From: Tamlana sp. I1
Lineage (GTDB): Bacteria > Bacteroidota > Bacteroidia > Flavobacteriales > Flavobacteriaceae
Length of the DNA: 64,000 nucleotides
Direction: 5' to 3'
Assembly (NCBI RefSeq): GCF_015355625.1
Contig: NZ_JACLAF010000014.1
Location: forward strand, 1-64,000
The notes beneath the pieces were generated by a model. That model ran no database searches and had not been told where the DNA came from. It saw only the letters and a program-made list of their open reading frames with translations. Numbering within the stretch: the stretch's first letter is position 1; every line of letters starts with the position of its first letter. Position numbers and translations under genes: made by a program. Of the stretch, positions 45,412 to 54,469 are shown in pieces.

Positions 45412-46026
45412 ATGAAATTAACGACAGATGAAATTAAGCAGATTGAAAAATTCCTTGATGTAAAAGGGATTGTTTATGTTGATTTGAGAATCGAAATTTT
45501 GGATCATTTAATACTGCAAATAGAAGATGAAATGAATAACCACGGAGTTGACTTCGAATATGCTTTTGTTCAGGTTACTAAAAAATGGAATTCTTATTTT
45601 AATAATAGCAGTAGTTTGCTGTTTGGGTTAACCTTTTCTGCGCCTAAACTCGTTATTGATAAAGCAAAAAAAATATATTTGAAGTATTTCATAATTTATA
45701 TGCTAACATGCTTCTTTCTGCCTTTTATAAATGATGAAGTAGAAATATCCACATTCTTAACTTGTGTACTTGTCGGAATTATACTTTTATTTTCTGTTAT
45801 TTCAATTATTAAGTTTAATAAAATTAGAAAGTCTAGTGAAAAGACAGTTTATAGTTTTATTGCTAAAACTCAAATATGGAGTGTTATTACTTACCCTTTA
45901 ATTATAATTGTTGTTTTTCAAGGTTTGTATACTTCGTTATGGCTTTTGTTTAATAGTTTCATATTTCTTTATTGTTCTATTGTGTTTTTAAAGAAGCACC
46001 AAAAAATCATAAAGCAGTTTAATTAA
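45412..46026 (+). CDS. PadR-coupled integral membrane protein of unknown function
   Basis: 204 residues. The first ~75 form a soluble helical domain (DVKGIVYVDLRIEILDHL, then an acidic helix) that resembles the permease-prefix domains found with PadR regulators. Four hydrophobic helices follow (about 92-110, 115-135, 155-172 and 174-192). No catalytic motif was recognised. It is cotranscribed with the padR-like gene and is the probable target of its control. I do not assign a function. Confidence 0.7.
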   Translation: MKLTTDEIKQIEKFLDVKGIVYVDLRIEILDHLILQIEDEMNNHGVDFEYAFVQVTKKWNSYFNNSSSLLFGLTFSAPKLVIDKAKKIYLKYFIIYMLTCFFLPFINDEVEISTFLTCVLVGIILLFSVISIIKFNKIRKSSEKTVYSFIAKTQIWSVITYPLIIIVVFQGLYTSLWLLFNSFIFLYCSIVFLKKHQKIIKQFN

Positions 46027-46337
46027 AAGTTTTATATTCCATTATAAATAGCTTTTTGAGTTTTGATCAGAAGCGCTATGTTTATTGCCGTCATGTATAA
46101 TACGAAATGGTTAAATAATATAAAAACAGTACAGGAATCAGTGGGTTACAAATTATAATATCCTTTTTTGGGTACTCATAACTTATGAATTTATAAAATT
46201 TTGTTTTTTGTAGTTTTTAAGATTTAATCAAGGAAAAACAAAAACTTCGTTTGAAGCCTATAATTTTATTTTAAAAACTGTAACTTTTGTTGAAATTTAA
46301 GCACATATTTAATTAACTAATTAATCCTCTTTTAAAA
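46027..46337. other. Intergenic region without recognised features
   Basis: 311 bp, AT-rich, between the PadR operon and the DUF2059 gene. No ORF, clear hairpin or member of the dispersed repeat families was seen. A promoter for the DUF2059 gene is expected here; TAACTTTTG near 46281 is close to, but not, the consensus. Confidence 0.5.
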
Positions 46338-46739
46338 ATGAAAAAAATCGTAGTAGTATGCCTTTTATTGGTTGTTAATGTAGCCCTGGCACAGGATAAC
46401 ACAGCGTTTAAAAACGAAGCCATAGAGTTTATTAAGTTAACAGGAGCAGGTTCGGCTTTTGATGCTGCAATTGCACAATTTGGTAGTACAGTTTCTGATG
46501 ATAAAAAACAGGCATATACCACCGAAGCTAGCAGCACTTTAGATGGTTTGTATACTAAAATGGCCGATTTATATATGGCCGAATTTACTCAAGATGAGAT
46601 TAAACAACTTTTAGCATTTTACAAGTCACCCTTAGGAAAAAAGTTAGCCGAAAAGCAATTAGCCCTTACGCAACAAGGCATGATGCTGGGGCAAAATTGG
46701 GCAGTGGAAGTGCAAGGTATTGCTAAGAAATATCAATAA
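46338..46739 (+). CDS. DUF2059 domain-containing secreted protein
   Basis: 133 residues. A signal peptide (1-18, ending ALAQ) is followed by a helical domain whose second half, EFTQDEIKQLLAFYKSPLGKKLAEK, is the DUF2059 signature. It is expected to be periplasmic; function is unknown. The stop codon TAATG overlaps the start of the DUF5687 gene by one base, so the three genes from here to 48934 form one operon. Confidence 0.88.
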   Translation: MKKIVVVCLLLVVNVALAQDNTAFKNEAIEFIKLTGAGSAFDAAIAQFGSTVSDDKKQAYTTEASSTLDGLYTKMADLYMAEFTQDEIKQLLAFYKSPLGKKLAEKQLALTQQGMMLGQNWAVEVQGIAKKYQ

Positions 46740-48217
46740 TGACATCCTTTTTACCTAAATTAGAATGGAAGTCTTTTTTTAGATCGGCAAGTTTTGGTAA
46801 AAGTCTTGGGCTAAAAATTTTAATGGGCTTTTTTGCCTTTTATTTTATAGCGATGTTTTTTGGGGCAGGTCTCACTTTGTTTCCTTTCCTTAAAGATAAA
46901 TTTCCTGCCCAAGATCCTTTGTTTGTTGTTAATGGGTATTTATTCTATTGGTTTTTAGTCGATTTGGTACTTCGTTTTTTCTTTCAGAAGCTGCCTGTTT
47001 TGGCTGTAAAACCATTGTTAATTTTACCTGTAAAGCGACGCGATATTGTAAACTATGTTTTAGGGAAGTCGGTGCTTTCTTTTTTTAATTTTTTGCCGCT
47101 ATTTGCCATTATTCCTTTTAGCATAACTTTAATTTATAAAGGCTACCCAGCAGGTTTGGTATTAACTTGGATGCTCGCTTTTTTTCTGGTAACGCTCATT
47201 ATTAACTTCTTGAATTTTATTATTGAAAGCTTTTCTTCTGAAAAAGACTTGTCTGTGCTGCCTATAATTATCTTAGCAGGAGGGCTTTATGCTTTAAATG
47301 ATTTTCAAATTATTTCGTTTTCAACTTTAATAGGTAATGGATTTAATGCTATTTATAATTCCCCTGTTTTTATTATAATTCCAGTATTTATTCTAGTTGG
47401 TTTGTACCTTATTAATTTTAAGCTGCTAAAGCAGAAATTATTTTTAGATAGTGGTTTAAAGACTAAAATAAAAGCAGTGCAAACTTCCAATATGGAATGG
47501 ACTAAAAATTTTGGTGACACCGCTCCGTTTTTACAATTGGATTTAAAACTTATTTGGCGCAACAAAAGATCAAAATCGTCTGTTTATGGTTTAATTATTG
47601 GTTTGTTGTATGGTTTGTTTTTTTATACCAACCCAACATACCAAAACTCACCATCGTTTTTTGTTTTTATTGGAGTGTTTTCAACAGGCATATTTTTAAT
47701 TAATTTCGGACAATTCATTCCGGCGTGGGATAGTGCTTATTATAAGCTTTTAATGAGTCAGAATATAAAATACGAACACTATTTAAAGTCTAAATTCACC
47801 TTAATGGCCATAAGTGTAATCCTGCTTTTTATTTTAGGAATTCCCTATGTTTATTTTGGATGGAAAATTCTTGTAGTGCATTTTGCTGCTGCTATTTATA
47901 ATATTGGTGTGAATTCGCACATCATGCTTTACGGCGGTTCGTTTAATCGAAAAAAAATAGAATTAGACCAAAAAGCAGCCTTTAATTTTCAAGGCACAGG
48001 TGCAGTACAATGGATAATTGGTATCCCGTTGTTATTAATCCCCATGCTAATATTTGGCTTATTTAATTTTTTAGTAAGTTTTGAAGTGGCTTGCCTTAGT
48101 CTTATTACATTGGGTGTTTTAGGGATTGTTTTTCATCAAAAAATAATGAAGAAAATCACAGCCAAATATTTACAATCAAAATACATAATGATTAATGCTT
48201 TCGAGCAAGACAACTAA
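46739..48217 (+). CDS. DUF5687 family ABC transporter permease
   Basis: 492 residues with about 10-12 transmembrane helices. It belongs to DUF5687, the membrane partner of an ABC ATPase in Bacteroidota. WKSFFRSASFGKSLGLKIL at the N-terminus and a cytoplasmic loop with DLKLIWRNKRSKSS near 270 are typical. The ATPase gene starts 9 bp downstream. The transported substrate is unknown. The layout recalls exporters, as no periplasmic binding protein is present. Confidence 0.85.
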   Translation: MTSFLPKLEWKSFFRSASFGKSLGLKILMGFFAFYFIAMFFGAGLTLFPFLKDKFPAQDPLFVVNGYLFYWFLVDLVLRFFFQKLPVLAVKPLLILPVKRRDIVNYVLGKSVLSFFNFLPLFAIIPFSITLIYKGYPAGLVLTWMLAFFLVTLIINFLNFIIESFSSEKDLSVLPIIILAGGLYALNDFQIISFSTLIGNGFNAIYNSPVFIIIPVFILVGLYLINFKLLKQKLFLDSGLKTKIKAVQTSNMEWTKNFGDTAPFLQLDLKLIWRNKRSKSSVYGLIIGLLYGLFFYTNPTYQNSPSFFVFIGVFSTGIFLINFGQFIPAWDSAYYKLLMSQNIKYEHYLKSKFTLMAISVILLFILGIPYVYFGWKILVVHFAAAIYNIGVNSHIMLYGGSFNRKKIELDQKAAFNFQGTGAVQWIIGIPLLLIPMLIFGLFNFLVSFEVACLSLITLGVLGIVFHQKIMKKITAKYLQSKYIMINAFEQDN

Positions 48218-48226
48218 TTTTTAAAT

Positions 48227-48934
48227 ATGATTATATCTTCTAATTTATCTAAAAAGTACGGTGGAAAACAAGTTTTAAACATTGAATCTTTAGAAATTCC
48301 TAAAGGGCAAAGTTTTGGTTTGGTGGGTAATAATGGCGCAGGAAAAACTACTTTTTTTAGTTTGTTGTTAGATTTAATTCAGCCCACAACAGGTTTTATA
48401 AAAAGTAATGACATTCAAGTTAACGAAAGTGAAAATTGGAAACCGTTTACATCGTCATTTATAGATGAAAGTTTTTTAATTGGGTATTTAACTCCTGAAG
48501 AGTACTTCTTTTTTATTGGTGAATTACGTGGCCAAAATAAGGCTGATGTAAATACCTTGGTTTTTAAGTTTAAAGATTTTTTTCACGGAGAAATATTGGG
48601 TCAGAAAAAATATTTACGCGATTTAAGTAAAGGGAATCAGAAAAAAGTGGGCATTGTAGCCGCTTTAATTGGAAACCCTGAAGTGGTGATTTTAGATGAG
48701 CCTTTTGCTAATTTAGACCCCACAACTCAAATTCGATTAAAAGGCATTATAAAAGATTTAGCCGAAAACCAGAATGTTACGGTTTTAATTTCTAGTCATG
48801 ATTTGCTGCACGTTACCGATGTTTGCGAACGCATTGTGGTGCTAGAAAAAGGTGAAATTATAAAGGATTTGGTTACAAGTGAAGCGACTTTAAAAGAGTT
48901 GGAAGCCCATTTCTCTGAAAACGAGGTGTATTAG
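48227..48934 (+). CDS. ABC transporter ATP-binding protein
   Basis: 235 residues. Walker A is GNNGAGKTT (about 35-43), the signature motif is the slightly unusual LSKGNQKKV, Walker B is VVILDEPFANLDP, and SSHDLLHV supplies the switch histidine. It powers the DUF5687 permease encoded directly before it. The signature has LSKGN in place of LSGGQ, a variation seen in several Bacteroidota exporters. Confidence 0.92.
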   Translation: MIISSNLSKKYGGKQVLNIESLEIPKGQSFGLVGNNGAGKTTFFSLLLDLIQPTTGFIKSNDIQVNESENWKPFTSSFIDESFLIGYLTPEEYFFFIGELRGQNKADVNTLVFKFKDFFHGEILGQKKYLRDLSKGNQKKVGIVAALIGNPEVVILDEPFANLDPTTQIRLKGIIKDLAENQNVTVLISSHDLLHVTDVCERIVVLEKGEIIKDLVTSEATLKELEAHFSENEVY

Positions 48935-49314
48935 GGTATTGCGCTGATATGCAGGGTGTTTATGTGTGGGTTTCGTAGATTTCACAGATAAATTTTCGCT
49001 CTGTATAATTTGTGTGAATCCGTGAAATCCGTGTCAAAACATTTAGTCTCTGTGTGCCTCTGTGCATTTTCGTGTAAAAAGATTTAACATCGAGATACGC
49101 AGCGTTCCGTTGAGAGATACGGAGAAAATCAATTTCATTTTTTATTTATTAAATCCGCGTAACCGCTATTTTTCTGAAAACGTATCACATCCTACTGAAA
49201 CACCCCAATTTGTGCATTCAATTTATAGGTTAATTGAAAAAGATGCTTATTTTTACCACTATATATAATAATAACAAGCCTTTGCAGTTATTATTTTAGA
49301 CTAAAACACCAGCA
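48935..49314. repeat. Gap with GATTTCACAGAT-type inverted repeat
   Basis: 380 bp without a credible gene. GATTTCACAGAT (48978-48989) and ATCCGTGAAATC (49018-49029) form a hairpin with one mismatch. CTCTGTGTGCCTCTGTGC and a decayed continuation follow to about 49130; this kind of sequence recurs between genes in Bacteroidota. The remaining ~180 bp before sprE is AT-rich with no feature recognised. Confidence 0.6.
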
Positions 49315-51870
49315 TTGAAAACACCTTTTAAAGTCTTACTAACCATAGTCTTTTGTGCCTTGTTCGCATTAAGTTGTTCGAGGAAAAAGGACAAGTTTAT
49401 AAACAGAAATTTTCACGCGCTAACAGCTGAATATAATACGCTTTATAATGGTTATATTGCTTTAGATGAAGGCAGGAAAAGTTTAAATAATTCCTACTTC
49501 GATAATTACTGGGAGGTCTTACCCATAGAGCGCATGCAAATTTCGGAAGACATCTTACTTCCAGGGCAATCCAGAAACGAAAATTTTACAATTGCTGAAG
49601 AAAAGGCTGCAAAAGCCATTCAGAAGCATGGTATGAATGTCGAGGGTAAAGAAAGAAATCCGCAAATAGACGAAGCTTATTTGCTTTTAGGAAAGGCGCG
49701 TTATTTCGATCAGCGGTTTATTCCTGCTTTAGAAGCCTTCAATTATATTCTTTATAAATACCCTGCAAGCGATAAAATTAATCAAGCTAAAATATGGCGT
49801 GAAAAAACCAATATGCGTTTGGATAACAATGAGCTTGCTATCCACAATTTAAAACGTTTGTTGAAACGCGCTTTTATCGACGATCAGGATTTAGCTGATG
49901 CTACGTCAATTTTAGCACAAGCTTACATCAACACAAAAGCCATTGATAGTGCTGTAACTCAATTAGAAATTGCTTCAAACTTCACTAAAGATAATGATGA
50001 ACGCGGCCGATACCGATTTATACAAGGACAATTGTATAACGAATTAGGCTATAAAGACAGTGCAAATAGTGCTTTTAATAAAGTGATCGAACTGAAGAGG
50101 AAAACCCCAAGAATCTACATGATTGCGGCACACCTTGAAATCATTAAAAATTTCGATTACCAAAACGGTAATAAAATAGAGATTACCGAATTACTTACCG
50201 AGCTTGAAGAAAACAGAGAAAACCGTCCGTATTTAGATAAGATTTACCATCAAATTGCGGTTTATCATTTAACGAATCATTCCGATTCTCTAGCCGTTCG
50301 TTATTTTAATAAATCACTGCGCACCAATACCAAAGACAATTATCTTAAAGCCAGAAATTATGAAATTTTAGGCGATATGTATTTTGATAATTCGGTGTAT
50401 GCAAAAGCAGGTTTATATTATGATAGTACCATGACGAATATGGCATTAAACTCTAAACCATATCGTGTTATGAAACGAAAACGCGATAATTTAGAAGATG
50501 TTATTTTTTATGAAGGCATCGCCAAGGTAAACGATAGTGTTTTAAACTTGGTTAATATGCCCGATGTAAGCAGGAAGTTGTATTTTAATGATTACGTTAA
50601 AGCATTAAAACTTAAAGCCGAAGAAGCCAATGAAAAAGCTGAAGCTGCAAAACGAAACAATAGTGGCTTGGCTATGGTTAATAATCAAATAGGCGGCCAG
50701 GTGCGTACGGGCACTGCAGAGCAGGGAGCTTTATTTTATTTTTACAACCCTACCACGGTGGCTTACGGGAAAAATGAATTTATTAAAATTTGGGGCGATC
50801 GCGATTTAGAAGACGATTGGCGATGGGCTACTAAAGGCGTTACAACTGGCGCAAGTTCGAATTTGAATTCGGTTGTTGATACAGCTTCAGATGATGAAAA
50901 ATTTGATCCAGAATATTATATTTCACAAATTCCTTCCGACGAAAAAGTTATTGATAGTATTTCAAAAGAACGCAATTACGCTTATTATCAATTAGGGCTT
51001 ATTTATAAAGAGAAATTTAAAGAATACGAATTGGCAAAAAGTAAATTTCAGAATTTATTAGACAGCAATCCTGAAGAGCGTTTGGTGCTGCCTTCAAAAT
51101 ATAATTTATATAAAATTTACGAATTGCTTGGCGAACAAGGGGAGGCAGAAATTGCTAAAAAAGATATTATTTTAAACTATCCAGATTCGCGTTACGCTAA
51201 CATTCTAGAGCATCCCGAATTGGTTACAGATGAAGATGAAAATAGTCCGCAAAACATTTATGAAGCCCTTTATTTAAAGTATGACAATCAGGAATATGCT
51301 GAAGTAATTTCAAAATGTGAAGAAAGTATTAATCGTTTTGATGGAGATGCCATTGTATCAAAATTTGAAATGTTAAAAGCTACAGCCTCCGGACGCTTAT
51401 ACGGGTTTGAAGCTTATAAAAAGGGAATAAATCGTGTTGCAGTTACTTATGCCAACACGGCCGAAGGTAAGCAAGCACGAGATATTGCTAAAAACCTTTT
51501 ACCTTCTTTAGAAAGCAGTACATTTGTTAGAGCTGCTGATAGTATTTCGGAACATTACAAAGTTGTTTTTCAGTTTAAAGCAGATAAACCTGAAGCCATT
51601 TCAACTTTTAAAAAGACTTTAGATGAAGTTTTAAAAAATATAAAATATTACCGTTTAAAATCTTCGGTCGATGTTTATAATCCAGAAACGACCTTTGTGG
51701 TGGTTCATGGTTTAAAATCGGAGCAGGTGGCAGAAACTTTCGATCAGATTTTAGAAAAAAAAGACAGAAAAAAAATAAAAACCCCCTACTTTGTAGTGTC
51801 TTCTTCAAATTATAAAATCATTCAAATTCATAAAAATTTGGAAGCTTATTTGAATCAAGACACAAAATAA
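49315..51870 (+). CDS. sprE: TPR lipoprotein SprE/PorW-like (type IX secretion and gliding)
   Basis: 851 residues, close to the length of Flavobacterium SprE. A lipoprotein signal ends at Cys21 (LFALSC), followed by FHALTAEYNTLYNGYIAL and many tetratricopeptide-like helices (about 100-430 and 545-700), with a conserved C-terminal domain (FVVVHGLKSEQVAETF). SprE/PorW proteins are outer-membrane-associated parts of the type IX secretion system that link to gliding machinery. The start is a TTG at 49315, chosen because it opens the signal peptide and no ATG precedes residue 70. Bactofilin follows 12 bp later. Confidence 0.85.
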   Translation: MKTPFKVLLTIVFCALFALSCSRKKDKFINRNFHALTAEYNTLYNGYIALDEGRKSLNNSYFDNYWEVLPIERMQISEDILLPGQSRNENFTIAEEKAAKAIQKHGMNVEGKERNPQIDEAYLLLGKARYFDQRFIPALEAFNYILYKYPASDKINQAKIWREKTNMRLDNNELAIHNLKRLLKRAFIDDQDLADATSILAQAYINTKAIDSAVTQLEIASNFTKDNDERGRYRFIQGQLYNELGYKDSANSAFNKVIELKRKTPRIYMIAAHLEIIKNFDYQNGNKIEITELLTELEENRENRPYLDKIYHQIAVYHLTNHSDSLAVRYFNKSLRTNTKDNYLKARNYEILGDMYFDNSVYAKAGLYYDSTMTNMALNSKPYRVMKRKRDNLEDVIFYEGIAKVNDSVLNLVNMPDVSRKLYFNDYVKALKLKAEEANEKAEAAKRNNSGLAMVNNQIGGQVRTGTAEQGALFYFYNPTTVAYGKNEFIKIWGDRDLEDDWRWATKGVTTGASSNLNSVVDTASDDEKFDPEYYISQIPSDEKVIDSISKERNYAYYQLGLIYKEKFKEYELAKSKFQNLLDSNPEERLVLPSKYNLYKIYELLGEQGEAEIAKKDIILNYPDSRYANILEHPELVTDEDENSPQNIYEALYLKYDNQEYAEVISKCEESINRFDGDAIVSKFEMLKATASGRLYGFEAYKKGINRVAVTYANTAEGKQARDIAKNLLPSLESSTFVRAADSISEHYKVVFQFKADKPEAISTFKKTLDEVLKNIKYYRLKSSVDVYNPETTFVVVHGLKSEQVAETFDQILEKKDRKKIKTPYFVVSSSNYKIIQIHKNLEAYLNQDTK

Positions 51871-51882
51871 ATTTTAACCATT

Positions 51883-52302
51883 ATGTTCTCTGATAATAAA
51901 AAAGAAAAAAGCATGGCAGAAGCAGGCTCAAGCCAAAACTTAATAGCACAAGGCACAAAAATTGTTGGCGATTTAACTAGCGAAGGCGATTTTAGAATAG
52001 ACGGTACCATAGAAGGTAATATAAACACCACGGGAAAAGTGGTTGTTGGAAAAGCAGGATTAATAAAAGGCACCATGCACGGCACCGATGCATATTTTGA
52101 AGGTGGTTTTACAGGAAAATTAACCCTTTCCGGAACGTTAACATTAAAAGCTTCAGCGCGTATTGAAGGCGAAGTTATAGCTGGAAAATTAGCGGTAGAA
52201 CCTGGTGCGACATTTAATGTAACCTGCGCAATGTCAGGTTCGCAAAAAGCAACACAAAATGCCCAACAAAAAGGAAAATCAGAATCAGAGAAAACAGCTT
52301 AA
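51883..52302 (+). CDS. Bactofilin (polymer-forming cytoskeletal protein)
   Basis: 139 residues. A short polar N-terminus is followed by a right-handed beta-helix (about 20-110) visible as repeated hydrophobic-glycine strands (IVGDLTSEGDFRIDGTIEGN, VVVGKAGLIKG, AYFEGGFTGKLTLSG). Bactofilins polymerise without nucleotide and organise envelope proteins. It lies directly after sprE and overlaps atpZ by 44 bp, so translation is probably coupled. The C-terminal tail is Gln/Lys/Ser-rich and disordered. Confidence 0.92.
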   Translation: MFSDNKKEKSMAEAGSSQNLIAQGTKIVGDLTSEGDFRIDGTIEGNINTTGKVVVGKAGLIKGTMHGTDAYFEGGFTGKLTLSGTLTLKASARIEGEVIAGKLAVEPGATFNVTCAMSGSQKATQNAQQKGKSESEKTA

Positions 52303-52507
52303 CAAGTATGTTAGGTTTACTACTATAGCACTTCAAATGGGCTTAACCATTTATCTGGGAAGTGTTTTAGGGGAGTGGGTAGATTCTAAAACAGGAAACA
52401 CAAACCAATTATATTATAAAATAATAACATTGCTAGCAGTCTTTCTAGCAATGTTTTCTGTTATTAGACAGGTTCTTAATATTACCAATAACGATAATAA
52501 TGATTAA
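52259..52507 (+). CDS. atpZ: AtpZ/AtpI family protein
   Basis: 82 residues with two transmembrane helices and the family's LGSVLGEWVDSKTG segment. Such proteins precede ATP synthase genes and are thought to aid magnesium supply or c-ring assembly. The ATG at 52259 lies inside the bactofilin gene (44-bp overlap); a later start within the gene is possible, but the next ATG is at residue 28, inside the first helix. The DUF6168 gene overlaps its end by 8 bp. Confidence 0.82.
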   Translation: MPNKKENQNQRKQLNKYVRFTTIALQMGLTIYLGSVLGEWVDSKTGNTNQLYYKIITLLAVFLAMFSVIRQVLNITNNDNND

Positions 52508-52883
52508 AAGAATTCTCGTTTTTACATTAAGTATTTTTTTGCTTTTTGCTATTTCATATACATCCCATAGTTATTTTATTACAGAGCCTATGGCTTTTGA
52601 ATTGTGGCATGTATATTTATATCACGCTTGTGCGGCACTTATAGTATATATTTGTGTAGAAGGTGTTGCAAGTATACTTCCTAATCAAGCCGGTTATGCA
52701 TATTTGGCGCTTATGCTTTTAAAAATTGGAATTTTTGTTTTTGTTTTTAAAAATTCGGTGCTAGAAAACGACACATTAACTAGAGTAGAACGCATAGCGC
52801 TAGTGGTGCCATTATTCCTGTTCTTAATAGCAGAAGCTATTGGCTTAGCCAAATTGTTAAATAACCAAAAATTAGCCGATTAG
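52500..52883 (+). CDS. DUF6168 family membrane protein
   Basis: 127 residues with four predicted transmembrane helices. It fits the DUF6168 family, found between atpZ and atpB in flavobacteria. Position and topology match those of AtpI-type proteins in other phyla, so an accessory role in ATP synthase assembly is a fair inference without direct proof. It overlaps atpZ by 8 bp. A separate promoter for atpB lies 50 bp downstream. Confidence 0.72.
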   Translation: MIKRILVFTLSIFLLFAISYTSHSYFITEPMAFELWHVYLYHACAALIVYICVEGVASILPNQAGYAYLALMLLKIGIFVFVFKNSVLENDTLTRVERIALVVPLFLFLIAEAIGLAKLLNNQKLAD

Positions 52884-52935
52884 GTCTTAGATTTGTCAAT
52901 TATATAGTTGTATAAACACTAATTGAAAAAAAGAG

Positions 52936-52965
52936 TTTGCCTTTTTAAATTATTGTGTACATTTG
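52936..52965 (+). promoter_or_regulatory. Promoter of the ATP synthase genes
   Basis: TTTG (52936-52939), an 18-base spacer and TACATTTG (52958-52965) match the Bacteroidota consensus very well. The chosen atpB ATG at 53008 is 42 bp downstream. A reading of atpB from TTG 52963 would begin inside this promoter and is rejected. Confidence 0.78.
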
Positions 52966-53007
52966 CAAAAAATTTTAGAGAGCGTAATTTCATTAGTTTA
53001 TAAAAAT

Positions 53008-54135
53008 ATGATGCTAGTAAAACAAACTACCAAGTTTATTGCAATTTTAGTTTTATTGATGACTTCAGTTTCGAGCTTTGCTAATAGCGGAGAGCATGAT
53101 AATCAACATCAAGAAGAGGGTGGAAACAAGGTAGATACTCCAGATGAAATTAAAGCATATATTGCGCATCACTTACAAGATTCTCACGATTTTCATTTAT
53201 ATACTAATAACGAAACAGGAGCTAATATTGGTTTTCCGTTACCTGTAATAGTATGGACAAGTGGTGGGTTAAAAGTATTTATGTCTTCAGAATTTCACCA
53301 CGATGATAATGGTCAAGTTATTGTAAATAAAGATGGTGTTTTATTAACTAAAATTCACAGTAAAATATATGAATTAGAATCAGGGGCTGAAGCCGTTGTT
53401 TTTGATGACCATCACCATGCTGAAAACGCACACAAAGTATTAGATTTTTCTATTACTAAAAGTGTATTTGGTATGTTGTTAACTGGTATTTTAATGCTTT
53501 TAGGTTTTGTTGCTTTAGCAAAGGGCTACAAAAAAAGTGCGATACCTACTGGGTTTTCTAGAGTATTAGAGCCGTTAGTAATCTATGTGCGTGATGAAAT
53601 TGCACGTCCGAATATTGGAGAGAAAAAGTACAGAAAATTCATGTCCTTTTTATTAACCGTGTTTTTCTTTATCTGGATATTAAATTTACTAGGATTAACA
53701 CCACTTGGTTTTAACGTTACTGGGCAAATAGCAGTAACAGCATGTTTAGCTATTTTTACGGTTGTTATTTATATGTTTAGCGGTACTAAAGATTTCTGGG
53801 CACACACTTTGTGGATGCCAGGAGTACCAGTTGTACTACGTCCAATATTAGCAGTTATTGAGTTAATTGGTTTTGTGGTTATCAAACCTTTCTCATTATT
53901 AATACGTTTGTTTGCCAACATTACAGCTGGTCACTTCGTAGTAATGAGCTTAATAGCTTTAATGATTACAATGAAACAAGCGTTTGGCCCTGTAACATCT
54001 ACAGGAATGTCGTTAATATTATCATTATTTATTATGGTAATTGAGATTTTAGTAGCGTTTTTACAAGCATTTATTTTCACGATGTTATCATCGTTATTTA
54101 TAGGTATGGCTGTTGAAGAACATGACCATCATTAA
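53008..54135 (+). CDS. atpB: F0F1 ATP synthase subunit a
   Basis: 375 residues. An N-terminal signal peptide and His-rich periplasmic extension (HDNQHQEEGG, residue ~30 onward, and DDHHHAENAH) precede the membrane part of about six helices. PFSLLIRLFANITAGHFVV carries the essential arginine that faces the c-ring. It forms the proton half-channels with subunit c. The start at 53008 (ATG ATG) leaves the promoter upstream; 53011 is also possible. The long extension is usual in Bacteroidota, compared with about 270 residues in E. coli. Confidence 0.94.
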   Translation: MMLVKQTTKFIAILVLLMTSVSSFANSGEHDNQHQEEGGNKVDTPDEIKAYIAHHLQDSHDFHLYTNNETGANIGFPLPVIVWTSGGLKVFMSSEFHHDDNGQVIVNKDGVLLTKIHSKIYELESGAEAVVFDDHHHAENAHKVLDFSITKSVFGMLLTGILMLLGFVALAKGYKKSAIPTGFSRVLEPLVIYVRDEIARPNIGEKKYRKFMSFLLTVFFFIWILNLLGLTPLGFNVTGQIAVTACLAIFTVVIYMFSGTKDFWAHTLWMPGVPVVLRPILAVIELIGFVVIKPFSLLIRLFANITAGHFVVMSLIALMITMKQAFGPVTSTGMSLILSLFIMVIEILVAFLQAFIFTMLSSLFIGMAVEEHDHH

Positions 54136-54162
54136 TAAGAATTTGTTTAATTAATATTTTAA

Positions 54163-54363
<201 letters not shown>

Positions 54364-54383
54364 TTCCTGCTAGAAACAAAACA

Positions 54384-54423
54384 AAAACAGCATTCTGTAA
54401 CGGTTGGTTACAGAAGCTGTTTT
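54384..54423 (+). promoter_or_regulatory. Strong intra-operon hairpin between atpE and atpF
   Basis: Left arm AAAACAGC-A-TTCTGTAAC, loop GGTTG, right arm GTTACAGAAGCTGTTTT: 17 paired bases with one bulged A, followed by TTTTAAA. It looks like a partial terminator or 3'-end stabiliser placed 20 bp after atpE. It would favour extra atpE mRNA over the downstream genes. Confidence 0.75.
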
Positions 54424-54469
54424 TAAATTAAACAAAAAAACAGAAGTAAAACTTTTTATATCGTTACAA

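Noticed and set aside
49062-49268. 68-codon ORF before sprE
   Set aside because: It reads through CTCTGTG-type intergenic repeat sequence, resembles no family, and lacks a start context.
52963-53007. Longer N-terminus for atpB starting at TTG 52963
   Set aside because: The TTG lies inside the TACATTTG promoter box. The ATG pair at 53008 gives a normal signal peptide.
54404-54469. GTG start that would lengthen atpF
   Set aside because: It lies in the loop region of the atpE-atpF hairpin and adds residues not seen in b subunits; MDQLLNDF at 54470 is the standard opening.
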